DNA from: Lysobacteraceae bacterium
GTDB lineage: Bacteria > Pseudomonadota > Gammaproteobacteria > Xanthomonadales > Ahniellaceae
Assembly (NCBI GenBank): GCA_021299185.1
Contig: JAJTHZ010000112.1
Coordinates: forward strand, 1 to 44,544
Reading direction: 5' to 3'
Length of the DNA: 44,544 nt
Of this stretch, positions 1-9,600 are shown in pieces. Below the pieces are notes generated by a model. It saw only the letters and a list, made by a program, of their open reading frames with translations, was not told where the DNA came from and did no database searches. The position numbers and the translations under genes are program-made. Positions within the stretch are counted from its first letter, which is position 1; each line of letters opens with the position of its first letter.

Positions 1-6
1 GACTCC

Positions 7-840
7 TCAGGGACTTGCGTGGGCGACGATGCGCTGCGCGAGGCGCTGCGGCTGCGCCAGCATCGGCGCGTGCCCGCCTTCGAGCCATTCCAGCACGGTG
101 CCGGGGGCGGCGGCCACCATGCGCTGCTGCAGCGCCGGGCCGACCGCGCGGTCGGCACGCGTGCCGAGGTAGACCCGCGGCACGCGGCCGAAGCGTTCGT
201 CGCTCAAGGCCACGGGAGTGGCCAGCGGCGGCACGGGTTCGGGCCGGTGGCGCGCCACGAGGCGCGCGGCGGCGTCGGCGCCGCAGTCGGCGCAGAACAC
301 CGCGACCCGCCCGGCCGCGTCGATGCTGGCCGGCGAATAGCGCGCCGGATCGTCCTGCCGCCAGTGGCGGCCGACCTCGCTCTCGGTGTCGGTCTGCGAG
401 AGCGCGTACAGGCTCTCGCCGCTGCGCGGCAGGTAGCCCGCGACGTAGACCAGGCGCGCGATGCGTTCCGGCGCGCGCTCGGCGACGGCCGAGATCACGA
501 TCCCGCCCATGCTGTGGCCGACCAGCACCACGCGGCCGTCGGCCGGCAACGCGCGCAGCACGGCGTCGACATAGGCATCGAGGCTGGCCGCCTCGGGCGG
601 CGTCGGGTCGTCGCCGTGGGCCGGCAATTCCACCGCGACGGCGTCGAACCCGGCGCGCGCGAGTTCGCGCACCACGCCGTCCCAGGCCCAGGCGCCCATC
701 CAGGCGCCGTGCACCAGCACGATCCGTGGCGCGGGATCCGGCCGCGTCGCGGCGCAGGCGACCAGCAGCGGCAGTGCGACGCACAGCAGGAGCAGGCCGC
801 GCACGCAGCGCGGGACGATCGAGCGCATATCGCGTTTCAT
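7..840 (-). CDS. alpha/beta-hydrolase lipoprotein
   Basis: Predicted membrane-anchored esterase or hydrolase of 277 residues. The N-terminus is a lipoprotein signal peptide with lipobox LVAC (Cys29). The hydrolase core starts at about residue 39 with VLVHGAWMGAWAWD, a form typical of the plant SABP2/methylesterase-like branch. The nucleophile elbow is GHSMG (Ser110) and the catalytic His is probably His257 in EGGHAPM. I chose the ATG at 840 because GGAGG lies just upstream inside the end of the preceding gene. A longer in-frame start at 870 would overlap that gene and hide the signal peptide. It follows the DJ-1 gene by one base, so the two are probably co-transcribed. The substrate is unknown. 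Confidence 0.85.
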   Translation of the reverse strand: MKRDMRSIVPRCVRGLLLLCVALPLLVACAATRPDPAPRIVLVHGAWMGAWAWDGVVRELARAGFDAVAVELPAHGDDPTPPEAASLDAYVDAVLRALPADGRVVLVGHSMGGIVISAVAERAPERIARLVYVAGYLPRSGESLYALSQTDTESEVGRHWRQDDPARYSPASIDAAGRVAVFCADCGADAAARLVARHRPEPVPPLATPVALSDERFGRVPRVYLGTRADRAVGPALQQRMVAAAPGTVLEWLEGGHAPMLAQPQRLAQRIVAHASP

Positions 841-841
841 C

Positions 842-1612
842 TCAGCCTCCCAGCGCTTCGACCACGGCACGGGCGGTTTCCTCGCCCGAGAAGTTCTGCT
901 GGCCGGTGACCAGGTTCCCGTCGCGCACCGCGAAGCCGCGCCAGCGGCCGGCCTGGATGTAATTGGCGCCCAGTGCCTTCAGCCGGTCCTCGATCCGCCA
1001 CGGCATCAGGTGGCGGTCGCGCGGCAGCAGGCCCGCGGCCCACACGGCCTCGTCGGCGAAGTCCTCTTCCACGTTGGCGAAGCCAGTGACGGTGCGACCG
1101 CGCACCAGCGGCTGGCCGTCCGGGCCGCGCGCGAAGGCGAGCACGGCGGTGCCATGGCACAGCGCGCAGGCGATGCGGCCGTCGGCGAGGAAGGCCTCGA
1201 AGCTGCGGTGCAGGGCGGTCTCCGCTTCGAAGGCGAACATCGGCGCCTGGCCGCCGGCCACCACCAGCGCGTCGTAGTCGGTCGGCGACAGCGCCGCCAG
1301 CGGGCGCGTGTCCTCGACCAGGGCGCGTAGCGCAGGCGTGTGGATGAAGCCGCGGCTGATCAGGTCGGACGCCGAGTAACCGCTGGGATCATCGGGGTGG
1401 CTCATCGCGTCGCCCTCGCAGCGGCCGCCGCGCGGGCTGTACACATCGACCTGATAGCCTTTTTCGGTGAACACGTACCAGGGGTGGGTCAGTTCCGACC
1501 ACCAGAAACCCACCGGCCAGCCGGTGACGCTGGACGTGGCGGGGTTGGCGATCACCAGCGCGATGCGCTTGGCCGCGTCGCGGTGGACGATGTTGGGGTC
1601 TTCCAGGCTCAT
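842..1612 (-). CDS. DJ-1/PfpI family protein (type 1 glutamine amidotransferase-like)
   Basis: 256-residue protein of the DJ-1/PfpI superfamily, most like the Hsp31/glyoxalase-III-type branch. The nucleophile is Cys152 in the elbow ALCHGTA, and a glutamate near residue 40 (WWSEL) sits where the family has its acidic partner. The region around DALVVAGGQAP (residues 114-124) is the typical strand and turn before the elbow. Relatives act as chaperones, deglycases or methylglyoxal-detoxifying enzymes; which applies here cannot be read from sequence. It heads a minus-strand pair with the lipoprotein hydrolase and is divergent from a LysR regulator about 100 bases away, a likely control arrangement. 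Confidence 0.85.
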   Translation of the reverse strand: MSLEDPNIVHRDAAKRIALVIANPATSSVTGWPVGFWWSELTHPWYVFTEKGYQVDVYSPRGGRCEGDAMSHPDDPSGYSASDLISRGFIHTPALRALVEDTRPLAALSPTDYDALVVAGGQAPMFAFEAETALHRSFEAFLADGRIACALCHGTAVLAFARGPDGQPLVRGRTVTGFANVEEDFADEAVWAAGLLPRDRHLMPWRIEDRLKALGANYIQAGRWRGFAVRDGNLVTGQQNFSGEETARAVVEALGG

Positions 1613-1710
1613 CGGCGGCTCCGGGGTGGCGCGCCGCAGTCTGGACGGGTCGGTGGCGGCGATAAACCGCGCGCGCCGGGATTCTGTGTTGACGCGAAAG
1701 GCAACAATCG

Positions 1711-2640
1711 ATGACGCTGGAGCAACTGCGGTTCCTGGTGCGCGTGGTGCAGGCCGGCAGCTTCACCCGTGCGGCGGAGGTGCTCGGCACGCGCAAGAGC
1801 CACGTCAGCCGGGTGATCGCGCAACTCGAGACCGACCTCGGCGCCAAACTGATCGAGCGCACCACGCGCCGGCTCGGCACCACCGAGGTCGGGCGCGAGG
1901 TGTTCGAGCGCGCGCTGGCCATCCTCGGCGCGGTGGAGGACACCGAACTCGCCGTGCAGCAGGCGCAGGCTGCGCCGCGCGGCGTGCTGCGCCTGACCTG
2001 CGGCGTCGAATTCGGCGAACTCGCGGTCGGCGGCTGGGTGCGCGAGTACCTCGCCGCCTTTCCCGAGGCCGCGGTGGATGCCGAATACACCGCGCGCGTG
2101 GTCGACCTCAGCCACGAGGGGTTCGACCTTGCGATCCGCATCGGGCCGCTGGCGGAATCGCGCCTGGTGGCGCGCCGGCTCGGCGCGCTCGACTACGGGC
2201 TGTTCGCCTGTCCGCGCTATCTCGCCGCGCATCCGGCGCCGCAGATGCCGGTGCAACTGGAGCAGCACGCGCTGGTGATGTTCAGCGCCGGCGCGCATCG
2301 CCGCGGCTGGGTGCTGGCCGGTCCGGATGGTGGGGAAGTGCGCATCGAGGGGCCCGCGCGCTGGCGGGTCAACCACGGCTTCGCGGTGCGCGATGCGCTG
2401 CTGGACAGCCTCGGCATCGGCCTGCTGCCGCTGCTGCTGGCCGCCGACGCCGTGCGCGACGGGCGGCTGGTGCCGGTGCTGCCGGCGTGGCGGCCGGCAC
2501 CGGCGGACGTGCACGCGGTCTACCTCGGCAACCGCTTCCTGTCGCCCAAGGTGCGCGCCTTCGTCGAGATCGCGCAGCGCCGCTTCCCGGAGGCGGTGGC
2601 CGGCGCGGAGGATGCGGTGCGCGCCTGCCTGCCGCGCTGA
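1711..2640 (+). CDS. LysR family transcriptional regulator
   Basis: 309-residue LysR-type regulator. The N-terminal winged helix-turn-helix spans residues 1-60 (MTLEQLRFLVRVVQAGSFTRAAE, then the recognition segment RKSHVSRVIAQLE). It is followed by the periplasmic-binding-protein-like effector domain, with the SHEGFDLAIRIGPL segment near residue 138. The first ATG fits the family start exactly. The gene is divergent from the DJ-1 gene, so by the usual LysR logic it probably controls the DJ-1/hydrolase pair; this is inferred. AACAAT lies two bases before the ATG, but I could not place a convincing promoter. Confidence 0.9.
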   Translation: MTLEQLRFLVRVVQAGSFTRAAEVLGTRKSHVSRVIAQLETDLGAKLIERTTRRLGTTEVGREVFERALAILGAVEDTELAVQQAQAAPRGVLRLTCGVEFGELAVGGWVREYLAAFPEAAVDAEYTARVVDLSHEGFDLAIRIGPLAESRLVARRLGALDYGLFACPRYLAAHPAPQMPVQLEQHALVMFSAGAHRRGWVLAGPDGGEVRIEGPARWRVNHGFAVRDALLDSLGIGLLPLLLAADAVRDGRLVPVLPAWRPAPADVHAVYLGNRFLSPKVRAFVEIAQRRFPEAVAGAEDAVRACLPR

Positions 2641-2695
2641 TTTGCGACGGCCCGCGGCGCGGGAAGGCCGCCACGACGGCCCGCATGCAACCCCG

Positions 2696-3031
2696 TCACT
2701 CGTAGCGGCGGTCGAAGCGGATCACCTCACCGTTCGCGCGCACCAGCTCGCGGGCGTAGAACTCCTTGGTCAGGTCGTCGTCGACGAAGCCGCGCACGGT
2801 CACGCGCTCGCCGGTATCGAACGACACGATGTTGGGTCCGATGTAGACGTCGATCCGGCCGCTGGCATCCGCGATGCGGAACTCGTCCTCGTCGAGGATG
2901 CGTTCGACCGTGCCTTCGATGGTGGCGGTGGTGCCGCGCACCAGGTCGGCGATCGGCGTCGGGGTTTGCGCGGTGGCCACGGCCGCGACGGGCAGGGCCA
3001 GAACGGTGGCGATCAGCAGGTGGCGCTTCAT
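2696..3031 (-). CDS. YgiW/BOF-family periplasmic OB-fold protein
   Basis: 111-residue protein with a signal peptide (residues 1-22, cleavage probably after VATAQ) and one small OB-fold domain of the BOF (NirD/YgiW/YdeI) type. Typical features are TIEGTVERILDEDEFRIADASG, the DVYIGP strand and VTVRGFVDDD. Family members are periplasmic stress-tolerance proteins. In enterobacteria and Pasteurellaceae ygiW lies beside qseBC, and here it is the last gene of a minus-strand group starting with a QseB/QseC-like pair, which supports the call. GGAGGA stands seven bases before the ATG. It could also be filed as a generic DUF5666-like OB protein. Confidence 0.75.
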   Translation of the reverse strand: MKRHLLIATVLALPVAAVATAQTPTPIADLVRGTTATIEGTVERILDEDEFRIADASGRIDVYIGPNIVSFDTGERVTVRGFVDDDLTKEFYARELVRANGEVIRFDRRYE

Positions 3032-3046
3032 GGGATTTCCTCCGTT

Positions 3047-3196
3047 TCAGTCCAGGGCGATCAGCAGGAGCAGGACGAACACGATGCCGCCGGCCAGCAG
3101 CCAGCTGCGCGGCAGTCGGATCTCGGTGTCCTGCCGGAGCCAGTCCCCGAGCCTGGGGCGGTCGCGGCGGCTGGACTCGTGTGGATGGATGTCCAC
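3047..3196 (-). CDS. 49-residue single-pass membrane protein
   Basis: Short gene starting at GTG 3196 and ending at TGA 3047-3049. The first 30 residues are polar and charged (MDIHPHESSRRDRPRLGDW...) and are followed by one hydrophobic segment, about residues 32-48 (WLLAGGIVFVLLLLIAL), predicting an N-in tail anchor. A strong ribosome binding site, GAGGAG, lies seven bases before the GTG. It sits 15 bases before the YgiW-like gene and about 100 bases after the histidine kinase on the same strand, so it is probably in that operon. I recognise no family. The ribosome binding site is buried in a hairpin (see 3199-3241). Confidence 0.65.
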   Translation of the reverse strand: MDIHPHESSRRDRPRLGDWLRQDTEIRLPRSWLLAGGIVFVLLLLIALD

Positions 3197-3198
3197 GG

Positions 3199-3241
3199 CC
3201 TTGCTCCTCGTTCGGCCCGCGTCATTGCGGGTGGAGCAAGG
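3199..3241 (-). promoter_or_regulatory. hairpin sequestering the ribosome binding site of the 49-residue gene
   Basis: On the minus-strand transcript CCTTGCTCC (3241-3233) pairs perfectly with GGAGCAAGG (3207-3199), which contains the Shine-Dalgarno of the GTG at 3196. Inside the 9-bp stem a second helix, CCCGC/GCGGG (3231-3227 with 3220-3216), can form. No T-run follows, so a terminator is less likely than translational control. Confidence 0.6.
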
Positions 3242-3299
3242 CTAGGGTGGATTGCTGACGCCGGCCTGACGGCGCGACGCCGGCCGCGTGCGGGGCGCC

Positions 3300-4646
3300 T
3301 CAGTCGGCGGCGGCGCGAAAGCGCAGGCTGAATTCGGCGCCACCCTGTGGCGGATTGCGCGCCTCGACCGCGCCGTCCTGCGAGGCCATCGCCCGCCGCA
3401 CGATCGAAAGCCCGAGTCCCGCGCCGCCTGGCGCGGCCTGCGGTCCGCGCTGGAACGGCTCGAAGATCGCCTGCTCGTGTCCGGCGGGCAGGCTCGGCCC
3501 GTCGTCGCGCACGCGCAGCAGCGGGCTTGGGCCCGCTTCGATGGTGATCGCGCGCCCGCCGTGCAGCACGGCGTTCTCGACCAGGTTGCCCAGCGCGAGT
3601 TCGACCGCCGCGGGAGCGGCCCGGGCGGCGGCGCCGCGTGGATCGGCATGCAGCGACAAAGTCGCGCCCTGCACGTGCGCGAACGGCGCGAGCTGGGCGG
3701 CGACGCCGGCTGCGATGTCGGCGAGGTCGATCGCCGTCGTGCCTGGCGCTGCGATGTCCGCGGTCGCGGCGGACAGCAGTTGCTGCACGGTGCGCGTCAA
3801 CGCACGGATGTCGCGTGCCAGCGCGTCGGTGGCGGGACCCGGCGGCAGCGCGTCGATGCGCGCGGCGAGCACGGCCAGCGGGGTGCGCAGGGCGTGCGCG
3901 GCCTCCGCGGAACGCCGACGCTCCGCCGACAGCGCGGATTCGAGGCGCTCGAGCGCGCGGCCCAGCGCGTCGACCAGGTCGGCGACTTCATCGGGCACGG
4001 TGCCGCCCGTCGGCGGTGCCGGATTCGCCGCGCCGGGGTGCAAGGCGCGCGCCCAGGCGGCGGCGGCCATGACCGGTGCCATGGCCCGTCGGACCAGCGT
4101 GGCGCTGGTGCCGATCAGCAGCAGCACCACCGGCACCAGGGGCAGTGCGACGTGGGTCGCCAGTTCGTCGAGCAGCGCGCGCAGCAGCCAGCGGTCCGGG
4201 TCGCCGGTCATGCCGACGACGAGGCGCAGCGATTCGCCATCGTGGTCGATCGCGCGGGCGGCCACGCGCAGGCGGCGACCGGCGTGGGTCAGGTCGGCAT
4301 CGATCGCCGCGCCGTCCTGCAGCCAGGCGCGTTGCAGCGGCAGCAGGTCGGAATTCGCACTCGCCACCGTCGCGCCGGCAGCGTCGACGAGGACGAAAGC
4401 GTAGTCCGACGGGTGTGCATCGAAGGGTGCGCGCCGGTCGGCAGCGATGCGCAGGCCGGCGCCGTCGCCTGCGATGCCCGCGGCGAGCGATTCCACCTGC
4501 CGCTGCAGCGCGGAGCGCGCGAGTTCTTCGGGCTGGCTCGCATAGCGGAGCGCGACCGCGGTGAGGTTCACCAGGGCGACAGCCAGCGCGATCAGCGCCA
4601 GGCGCCGCGCGAGGAGCCGACCGAGGGAGTTCGTCGAAGCCGTCAC
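3300..4646 (-). CDS. QseC-like sensor histidine kinase
   Basis: 448-residue inner-membrane sensor kinase. There are two membrane segments (about 12-33 and 167-185) around a periplasmic sensor of roughly 130 residues. A HAMP-like linker follows, then the DHp helix with phospho-acceptor His251 in AAHALRTPLAVL. The catalytic domain shows the N box NLVENAVLHG (Asn358), the G1 box RDDGPSL (about 380) and the G2 box GGAGLGLSIV (about 407-416). Its start overlaps the response regulator stop by four bases (ATGA), so they form one operon. Size, layout and the neighbouring YgiW-like gene point to the QseC/PmrB-like branch. The signal is unknown. Confidence 0.9.
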   Translation of the reverse strand: MTASTNSLGRLLARRLALIALAVALVNLTAVALRYASQPEELARSALQRQVESLAAGIAGDGAGLRIAADRRAPFDAHPSDYAFVLVDAAGATVASANSDLLPLQRAWLQDGAAIDADLTHAGRRLRVAARAIDHDGESLRLVVGMTGDPDRWLLRALLDELATHVALPLVPVVLLLIGTSATLVRRAMAPVMAAAAWARALHPGAANPAPPTGGTVPDEVADLVDALGRALERLESALSAERRRSAEAAHALRTPLAVLAARIDALPPGPATDALARDIRALTRTVQQLLSAATADIAAPGTTAIDLADIAAGVAAQLAPFAHVQGATLSLHADPRGAAARAAPAAVELALGNLVENAVLHGGRAITIEAGPSPLLRVRDDGPSLPAGHEQAIFEPFQRGPQAAPGGAGLGLSIVRRAMASQDGAVEARNPPQGGAEFSLRFRAAAD

Positions 4647-5332
4647 GGCCGCTTGCCGGCTTCGCCCGCGGGCGCCAGCATCCAGCCCACGCCGCGCACG
4701 GTGACCACGGTCAGCGGTGCGTCGGCGGCCTCCAGCACCTTGCGCAGGCGCGACACCGCGGCTTCCAGCGCGTTCGGCCCGACCACCTCGTCGAAGCCGT
4801 ACACGGCCTGCTCGAGTTGCGCGCGCGGCACCACGCGGCCGCTGCGGCGCAGGAGTTGCCCCAGCACGCCGATCTCGCGGCGCGCCAGCGGCAGTCGCTC
4901 GCCGTGCAACGTCGCGTTGCGCGTGGCGGTGTCGAGCATCAGCGGGCCTTCCGACAGCGCGGGTCCAGTGCGCGCACCCGGGCGCCGCAGCACGGCCCGG
5001 CAGCGGGCCAGCAGTTCCGGGATCTCGACCGGCTTGACGAGATAATCGTCGGCCCCGGTATCGAGGCCCGCGACGCGGTCGTGCAGTTCGCCGCGCGCGG
5101 TGAGCAGCAGGACCGGCGGGCCGTCACCGCGTCGCCATTCGGCCAGCAGCGCGAGACCACTGCCGTCGGGCAAGCCGATGTCGAGCACCACGAGGTCGTA
5201 CGCCGCGCCGGCGGCCGATCGCCGCGCCTCGGCGGCACTTCCGGCGCAGTCGACCGCGAAGCCGCCGCGCGCAAGGCCGGCGGCCAAAGCTTCGGCGAGA
5301 GGTGGATGGTCTTCGACCAGCAGCAGGCGCAT
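4643..5332 (-). CDS. OmpR-family response regulator (QseB-like)
   Basis: 229-residue response regulator. The receiver domain starts [10 protein letters not shown] and has phospho-acceptor Asp51 ([10 protein letters not shown]), Thr78 and Lys100 (LVKP). The winged-helix DNA-binding domain spans about 125-220 and ends [12 protein letters not shown] took the ATG at 5332 because the receiver fold begins there; a longer in-frame start at 5407 adds non-homologous residues. It is the first gene of the QseBC-YgiW-like operon. CATACT (5344-5339) ends exactly six bases before the ATG, so the transcript may be leaderless. The upstream 127 bp is shared with the divergent SEC-C gene. Confidence 0.9.
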   Translation of the reverse strand: MRLLLVEDHPPLAEALAAGLARGGFAVDCAGSAAEARRSAAGAAYDLVVLDIGLPDGSGLALLAEWRRGDGPPVLLLTARGELHDRVAGLDTGADDYLVKPVEIPELLARCRAVLRRPGARTGPALSEGPLMLDTATRNATLHGERLPLARREIGVLGQLLRRSGRVVPRAQLEQAVYGFDEVVGPNALEAAVSRLRKVLEAADAPLTVVTVRGVGWMLAPAGEAGKRP

Positions 5333-5459
5333 CGCCGCAGTATGCCGTCGAGGTCCCGCGTGGCGGTCGAGAGTGTGTGATCGCGCGCGCGTGGCGGCCC
5401 GCCGCAAGACCCGCGGTCTCCCGCTGGTCGCAGGTCGCGATGTTCACTACCCTTGGCAC

Positions 5460-6197
5460 ATGTCCCGCCTTTCAGACCAGGAAATCGAACGCCTCGACGG
5501 CTACCTCGCCGAACACTGCGAGCCGGCCGGTGGCCTGGCGTCCATCGAATCGCTGGACGGCTTCCTCAGCGCCGTGGTGGTCGGACCGGAGCCGATCCAG
5601 CTCGGAGAATGGATGGACTTCGTCTGGGGCCCGGATCATGCGTTCGCGGATCAAGCGACCGCCGGGGAGATGGTCGCGCTGCTGATGCGCGCCTACAACG
5701 CCGTGGTCGATCGCGTGGCCGACCCTGCGTCCGCGGACGAGCCGACCGGTGAAGTGCTGCCGCTGGTCGCAGTGCCGTCGTTCGACGCCGACGAACCGGG
5801 CGAGGTGCTGGACCCGGACGACACCAGCATCCCGGTCGGCGCCGCGTGGTCCTACGGCTTCCTGCTCGGCCGCGAACTCCGCGAAGCGGCGTGGGAGGAC
5901 CGCGTCGACGACTTCGAGGGACTCGACGACGCGTTGATGGACATCGACGACCTGATGCTTGGCGTCGGCGAACCCGAGCCAGACGCAGGACCGGAGGACG
6001 AACCGCTCACGCTGGCGGAGCGCCTGCAGGTCGTGCAGGGCATCCCCGGCTTGCTGCACACTCTGTACCAGGACGTGCTGGAGCAGGCCGCACCGCCTCC
6101 CGAGCCGTACCGCCGCGAATCGCCGAAGGTCGGGCGCAACGATCCCTGTCCCTGTGGCAGCGGGCGCAAGTACAAGCTCTGCCACGGCGGAAACTGA
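5460..6197 (+). CDS. UPF0149/YecA family protein with C-terminal SEC-C zinc motif
   Basis: 245-residue acidic cytoplasmic protein. Residues 1-200 match the UPF0149 (YgfB/YecA) helical fold ([42 protein letters not shown]). The last 20 residues are a SEC-C metal-binding motif, [19 protein letters not shown], with Cys230, Cys232, Cys241 and His242. In SecA and YecA this motif binds zinc or iron and contacts the ribosome. The ATG at 5460 begins the conserved region and has no Shine-Dalgarno. TACCCT lies six bases upstream, so a leaderless transcript is plausible. Confidence 0.85.
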   Translation: MSRLSDQEIERLDGYLAEHCEPAGGLASIESLDGFLSAVVVGPEPIQLGEWMDFVWGPDHAFADQATAGEMVALLMRAYNAVVDRVADPASADEPTGEVLPLVAVPSFDADEPGEVLDPDDTSIPVGAAWSYGFLLGRELREAAWEDRVDDFEGLDDALMDIDDLMLGVGEPEPDAGPEDEPLTLAERLQVVQGIPGLLHTLYQDVLEQAAPPPEPYRRESPKVGRNDPCPCGSGRKYKLCHGGN

Positions 6198-6239
6198 CCG
6201 CGCGCCACCGCACGGCCGTCCCTCGGTGCGCGAACCCGC

Positions 6240-6245
6240 TATGCT
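6240..6245 (+). promoter_or_regulatory. possible -10 element for the 48-residue basic protein
   Basis: TATGCT stands 32 bases before the ATG at 6277. AGGAG (6260-6264) lies between them as a ribosome binding site. I see no clear -35 at the right distance, so this is a weak call. Confidence 0.3.
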
Positions 6246-6276
6246 GCGAGGGATGCCCTCAGGAGCGCGCGCGACC

Positions 6277-6423
6277 ATGGCTGCCCCCAACTACAAGTTC
6301 GAAAAGCGCCAGCGCGACCTCGCGAAGGCGAAGAAGCAGGAAGAAAAGCGGCAGAAGAAGGCCGCCCGCAGCGGCCAGGCCGCGCCGCCGGCCGAACCGG
6401 CGGCGGAGCCGGGCAAGCGCTGA
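6277..6423 (+). CDS. small basic protein, 48 residues
   Basis: Short lysine- and arginine-rich protein. It opens MAAPNYKFEKRQRDLAKAKK, continues as a strongly charged helix (QEEKRQKKAARSG) and ends in a disordered Ala/Pro/Glu tail. Small proteins with this start are common in xanthomonads and relatives, which supports a real gene; their function is not known to me. AGGAG at 6260-6264 lies 12 bases before the ATG. It follows the SEC-C gene by 79 bases in the same direction and probably has its own promoter. Confidence 0.7.
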   Translation: MAAPNYKFEKRQRDLAKAKKQEEKRQKKAARSGQAAPPAEPAAEPGKR

Positions 6424-6653
6424 GCGTCGAATCCGGTTCCCGGATTCGCCCAGGCAGACCCGGACGGGCCAGGCGCGCCACCCTGCGACACCGGGCCGGA
6501 CGGCGCGACCGCCCATCGGCCCCGCGGCACCGCTGGCCCTCGACTGCCGGCCCGGGTGAGGGAGCCGCGGGCCGTCCTGCGATGGCAGACGGCAACCCGA
6601 GGTGCCGGATCCACCGGCGCGCCCTCGCCCCCTTTCCACCGAGCCTGCCGACC
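6424..6653. other. intergenic stretch before the TIG-repeat gene
   Basis: 230 bases with no supported gene. The TIG-protein frame is open upstream to 6582, but the signal peptide begins at 6654. No terminator or promoter stands out. Confidence 0.5.
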
Positions 6654-9600
6654 ATGCCATCGATCGCTTTGCCTGCGTTGATCCGCGGCGTTCGCCGCGC
6701 CAGCGTCCTGCTGCCGTTCCTTTGCCTGATGGCCCTGCCGGTGCAGGCGCAGGATGCCGATGGGGACGGCTTGTCGGACTTCTTCGAGACGCAGATCGGC
6801 AGCAACACCTCGCTGGCGGACACGGACGCCGACGGCGACGACGACTGGCTGGAGTACTACCGATGCCGCAGCCCACTGTTGGCTGCCGATCGTGGGCCGC
6901 ACCGGTGCGGCTTCGGATCCCCGCCCAGCACGCCGCCCAGCGAGCGCGCCGTGGTCTGGAGCGAGACCGGCCCGATCGCCGGCATGAGCTGCACGCGGTT
7001 CGTGGGCGCCACCGACGCGGCGCAGTGGCCGAACACCTACCTTTGCACGCGTCATTTCCTCGGCTTGCGTTGGTCGACCACCGGGTCCATCTCCGGCATG
7101 GCCTGCGTGGTCGTGCAGAATACGTTGGACCCCGCGTGGTCCGGGACCAACCACCAGATCTGCCGCACGACCAGCAGGCCGGTAATCCAACCCGAAGGGG
7201 GCGGCACGAATTTCGAGGGGTGGCCCAATGACGCGCTCATCTGGCCTCTGCAGTCCGCCCCGCCGTTCGGGCCCGAGTCCTGCACGCGGATCACGAATGC
7301 GAACAAGTCGTCGGGCTGGAACAACTACTTCTTCTGCTTCAAGGACACGTTGACCGCCTTCGAGTCCGCCACCTGCCTCAACTGCGACAGCGACGAAGTG
7401 TCGACGGGGCCCGTGCTGGAGATTCGCGAGACCACGATCATCGGCCAGTCCGTCGAGACCGACGCGTTCTCGGAGACCTACTCGATCGGCGGCCAGCGCT
7501 GCGTCGCGTTCGACGGGCGGTCCGACCGCTGCCGCTTGCCGGCGGCTTCGTTCGCGAACCTCGGCGGTCGCCACCTGTTGCGAATGGGCACCCGATACAG
7601 CGTCGCTTTCGCGTTCGCGCCGCCGCGCCTCGACGCCGTGACGCCCTCGACCGGCGTGGCGCCCGGTACCACGCTGACCCTCGATGGCGTGCGTTTCGGC
7701 TACGGCAGCCCGGTGGTCACGGTCGGCGGCATCAAGTGCGCGGTCCGGCCGCCGGTTCGCAACACCCGCATCCAGTGCACGATGCCCGCCATTCCGCCGG
7801 GGCCGGCGCAGGTCAGCGTGCTGGTCGGCGGCCAGTTGTCGAACGCGCGCACCATCAACGTCGTGCTGCCGCCGCCGACCATCGACACCGTGGCGCCGGT
7901 CGGCGCGGTGCCCACCCAGGGGGGCGGCGTGCTGCGCGTGACCGGCACCAATCTCGACGTCCATCCAGTCACGATCCAGGTCGGCAGCGTCGCCTGCCCG
8001 CTGATCCCCGCGTTCGCGTCAGCGACCGAACAGCGTTGCACGATTCCCGCCGGGCAGGGGCGCGCGGTGGCGGTTCGGGTGGACGTCGGCTCGCTCGGGC
8101 GCGACACGACGCTCGACTACGATGCGCCGGTGATCGACAGCATCCAGGGTCTGGATGGTCCCACCGCAGGCGGGACCACCATCCGCCTCGTCGGTCGCAA
8201 CTTCGGCAATGGCCTCGCGGTCACCGTTTTCGTGGGGAACGCAGGCCGTTTGCCGGTGGTCGGTTTCAGCCAGACGCACGTCGAATGCCGGCTCCCCGCG
8301 GGGCGCGGCGCGGCGGTGCCGGTGCGGGCAGTCGTCGCGGGCCAGCCCGGCAACGAGCGCCCGTATCGCTACGGCGCCCCGGTGGTGCTCTCGGTCGATG
8401 GCCAGGGTGGGGCGACGGTGGGCGGCAGCGTCGTCACCATCAACGGCACCAACTTCGGCGCCAGCGCGGCCGACCTGGAGGCCACGATCGGCGGCCGGCC
8501 GTGCAGCACCGCGTCCAGCACAGGCTCGGTCTCACACGTGCAGTTCACCTGCACCTTGCCGCCCGGGCAGGGCGGTGCCGAAACCGTGCGCGTGGTGGTG
8601 GCAGGACAGCCGAGCAATGTCGACCGCAGCTATGCGTATGCGCCGCCGGTGCTGGCCACCGTGGGAGGCGCCGGCGGTCCGACCCGCGGCGGCACGCGGG
8701 TATCGCTCGCGGGCACCCATTTCGGCGTCGACCGCGCGGCGTTCAGCGCGACCATCGACGGCCGCACCTGCACGGTGCCGGCCGATGCGCCGTTCTCGCA
8801 CACCGCGACGGAGTGCGTGCTGCCACCCGGTGAGGGCACTGCGGCGTCGGTCCGCCTGACCGTCGGCGGCCAGCCGAGCAACGAACTGCCGTACAGGTAT
8901 GCCTCGCCACGCATCGACGGCGTGCTCGGCCAGGACGGGCCGACCGCGGGCGGCAGCGTGGTGACCCTGGTCGGCGAGAACTTCGGCCTTGGCGGCACCG
9001 GATTCTCCGCGCGTATCGGGGGACAGCCCTGCACGACGTCGGGGGCCGGCGCCGGCGTGGCGCACGACGAGGTGCGGTGCATCCTGCCGGCGGGCCAAGG
9101 CGATGCGGTGCCCATCGAGGTGACGGTCGCAGGCCAGCCGAGCAATGTTTCCAGCTATCGCTACGGCGCGCCGCGCATCGACAGCATCGTGGGGCAGGGT
9201 GGATCGACCGAGGGGGCAGCCTGATCGACGTGCAGGGCGCCAATTTCGGCCTCGGCGGACCGGGACTGCAGGTCACGGTCGGCTCCAGTCCGTGCGTGAT
9301 TCCAGACGGCCAGTCGACCTCTCACACGCTGCTGCGGTGCACGCTGCCGCCCGGCCAGGGCGCCTCGGTCCCCGTGCAGGTGCGGGTCGGCACGCGGCCG
9401 AGCAACTTCTCGCTGTATCGATACGGGGCGCCGCGGATCGACGAGGTGCGCGACCAGGGCGGACCGACGAGCGGCGGCGGCATCGTGACCGTGGTCGGCG
9501 CGAACTTTGGTGCCGGCGCGATGGCGCCGATCGTCACCTTCGGCACTTCGGCGTGCACCTTCGCCGGCGTCGGCGCGTCCGTCTCGCACACGGCATTGCG

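Noticed and set aside
1613-1710. TTGACG (1688 onwards) as the -35 of the LysR gene
   Set aside because: Only eight bases separate it from AACAAT, and the start codon follows directly, so the spacing does not fit a promoter.
9212-9216. Phase-variable homopolymer switch
   Set aside because: A run of five Gs is short for slipped-strand phase variation, and similar runs are common in this sequence. Without read data a plain mutation or error is likelier.
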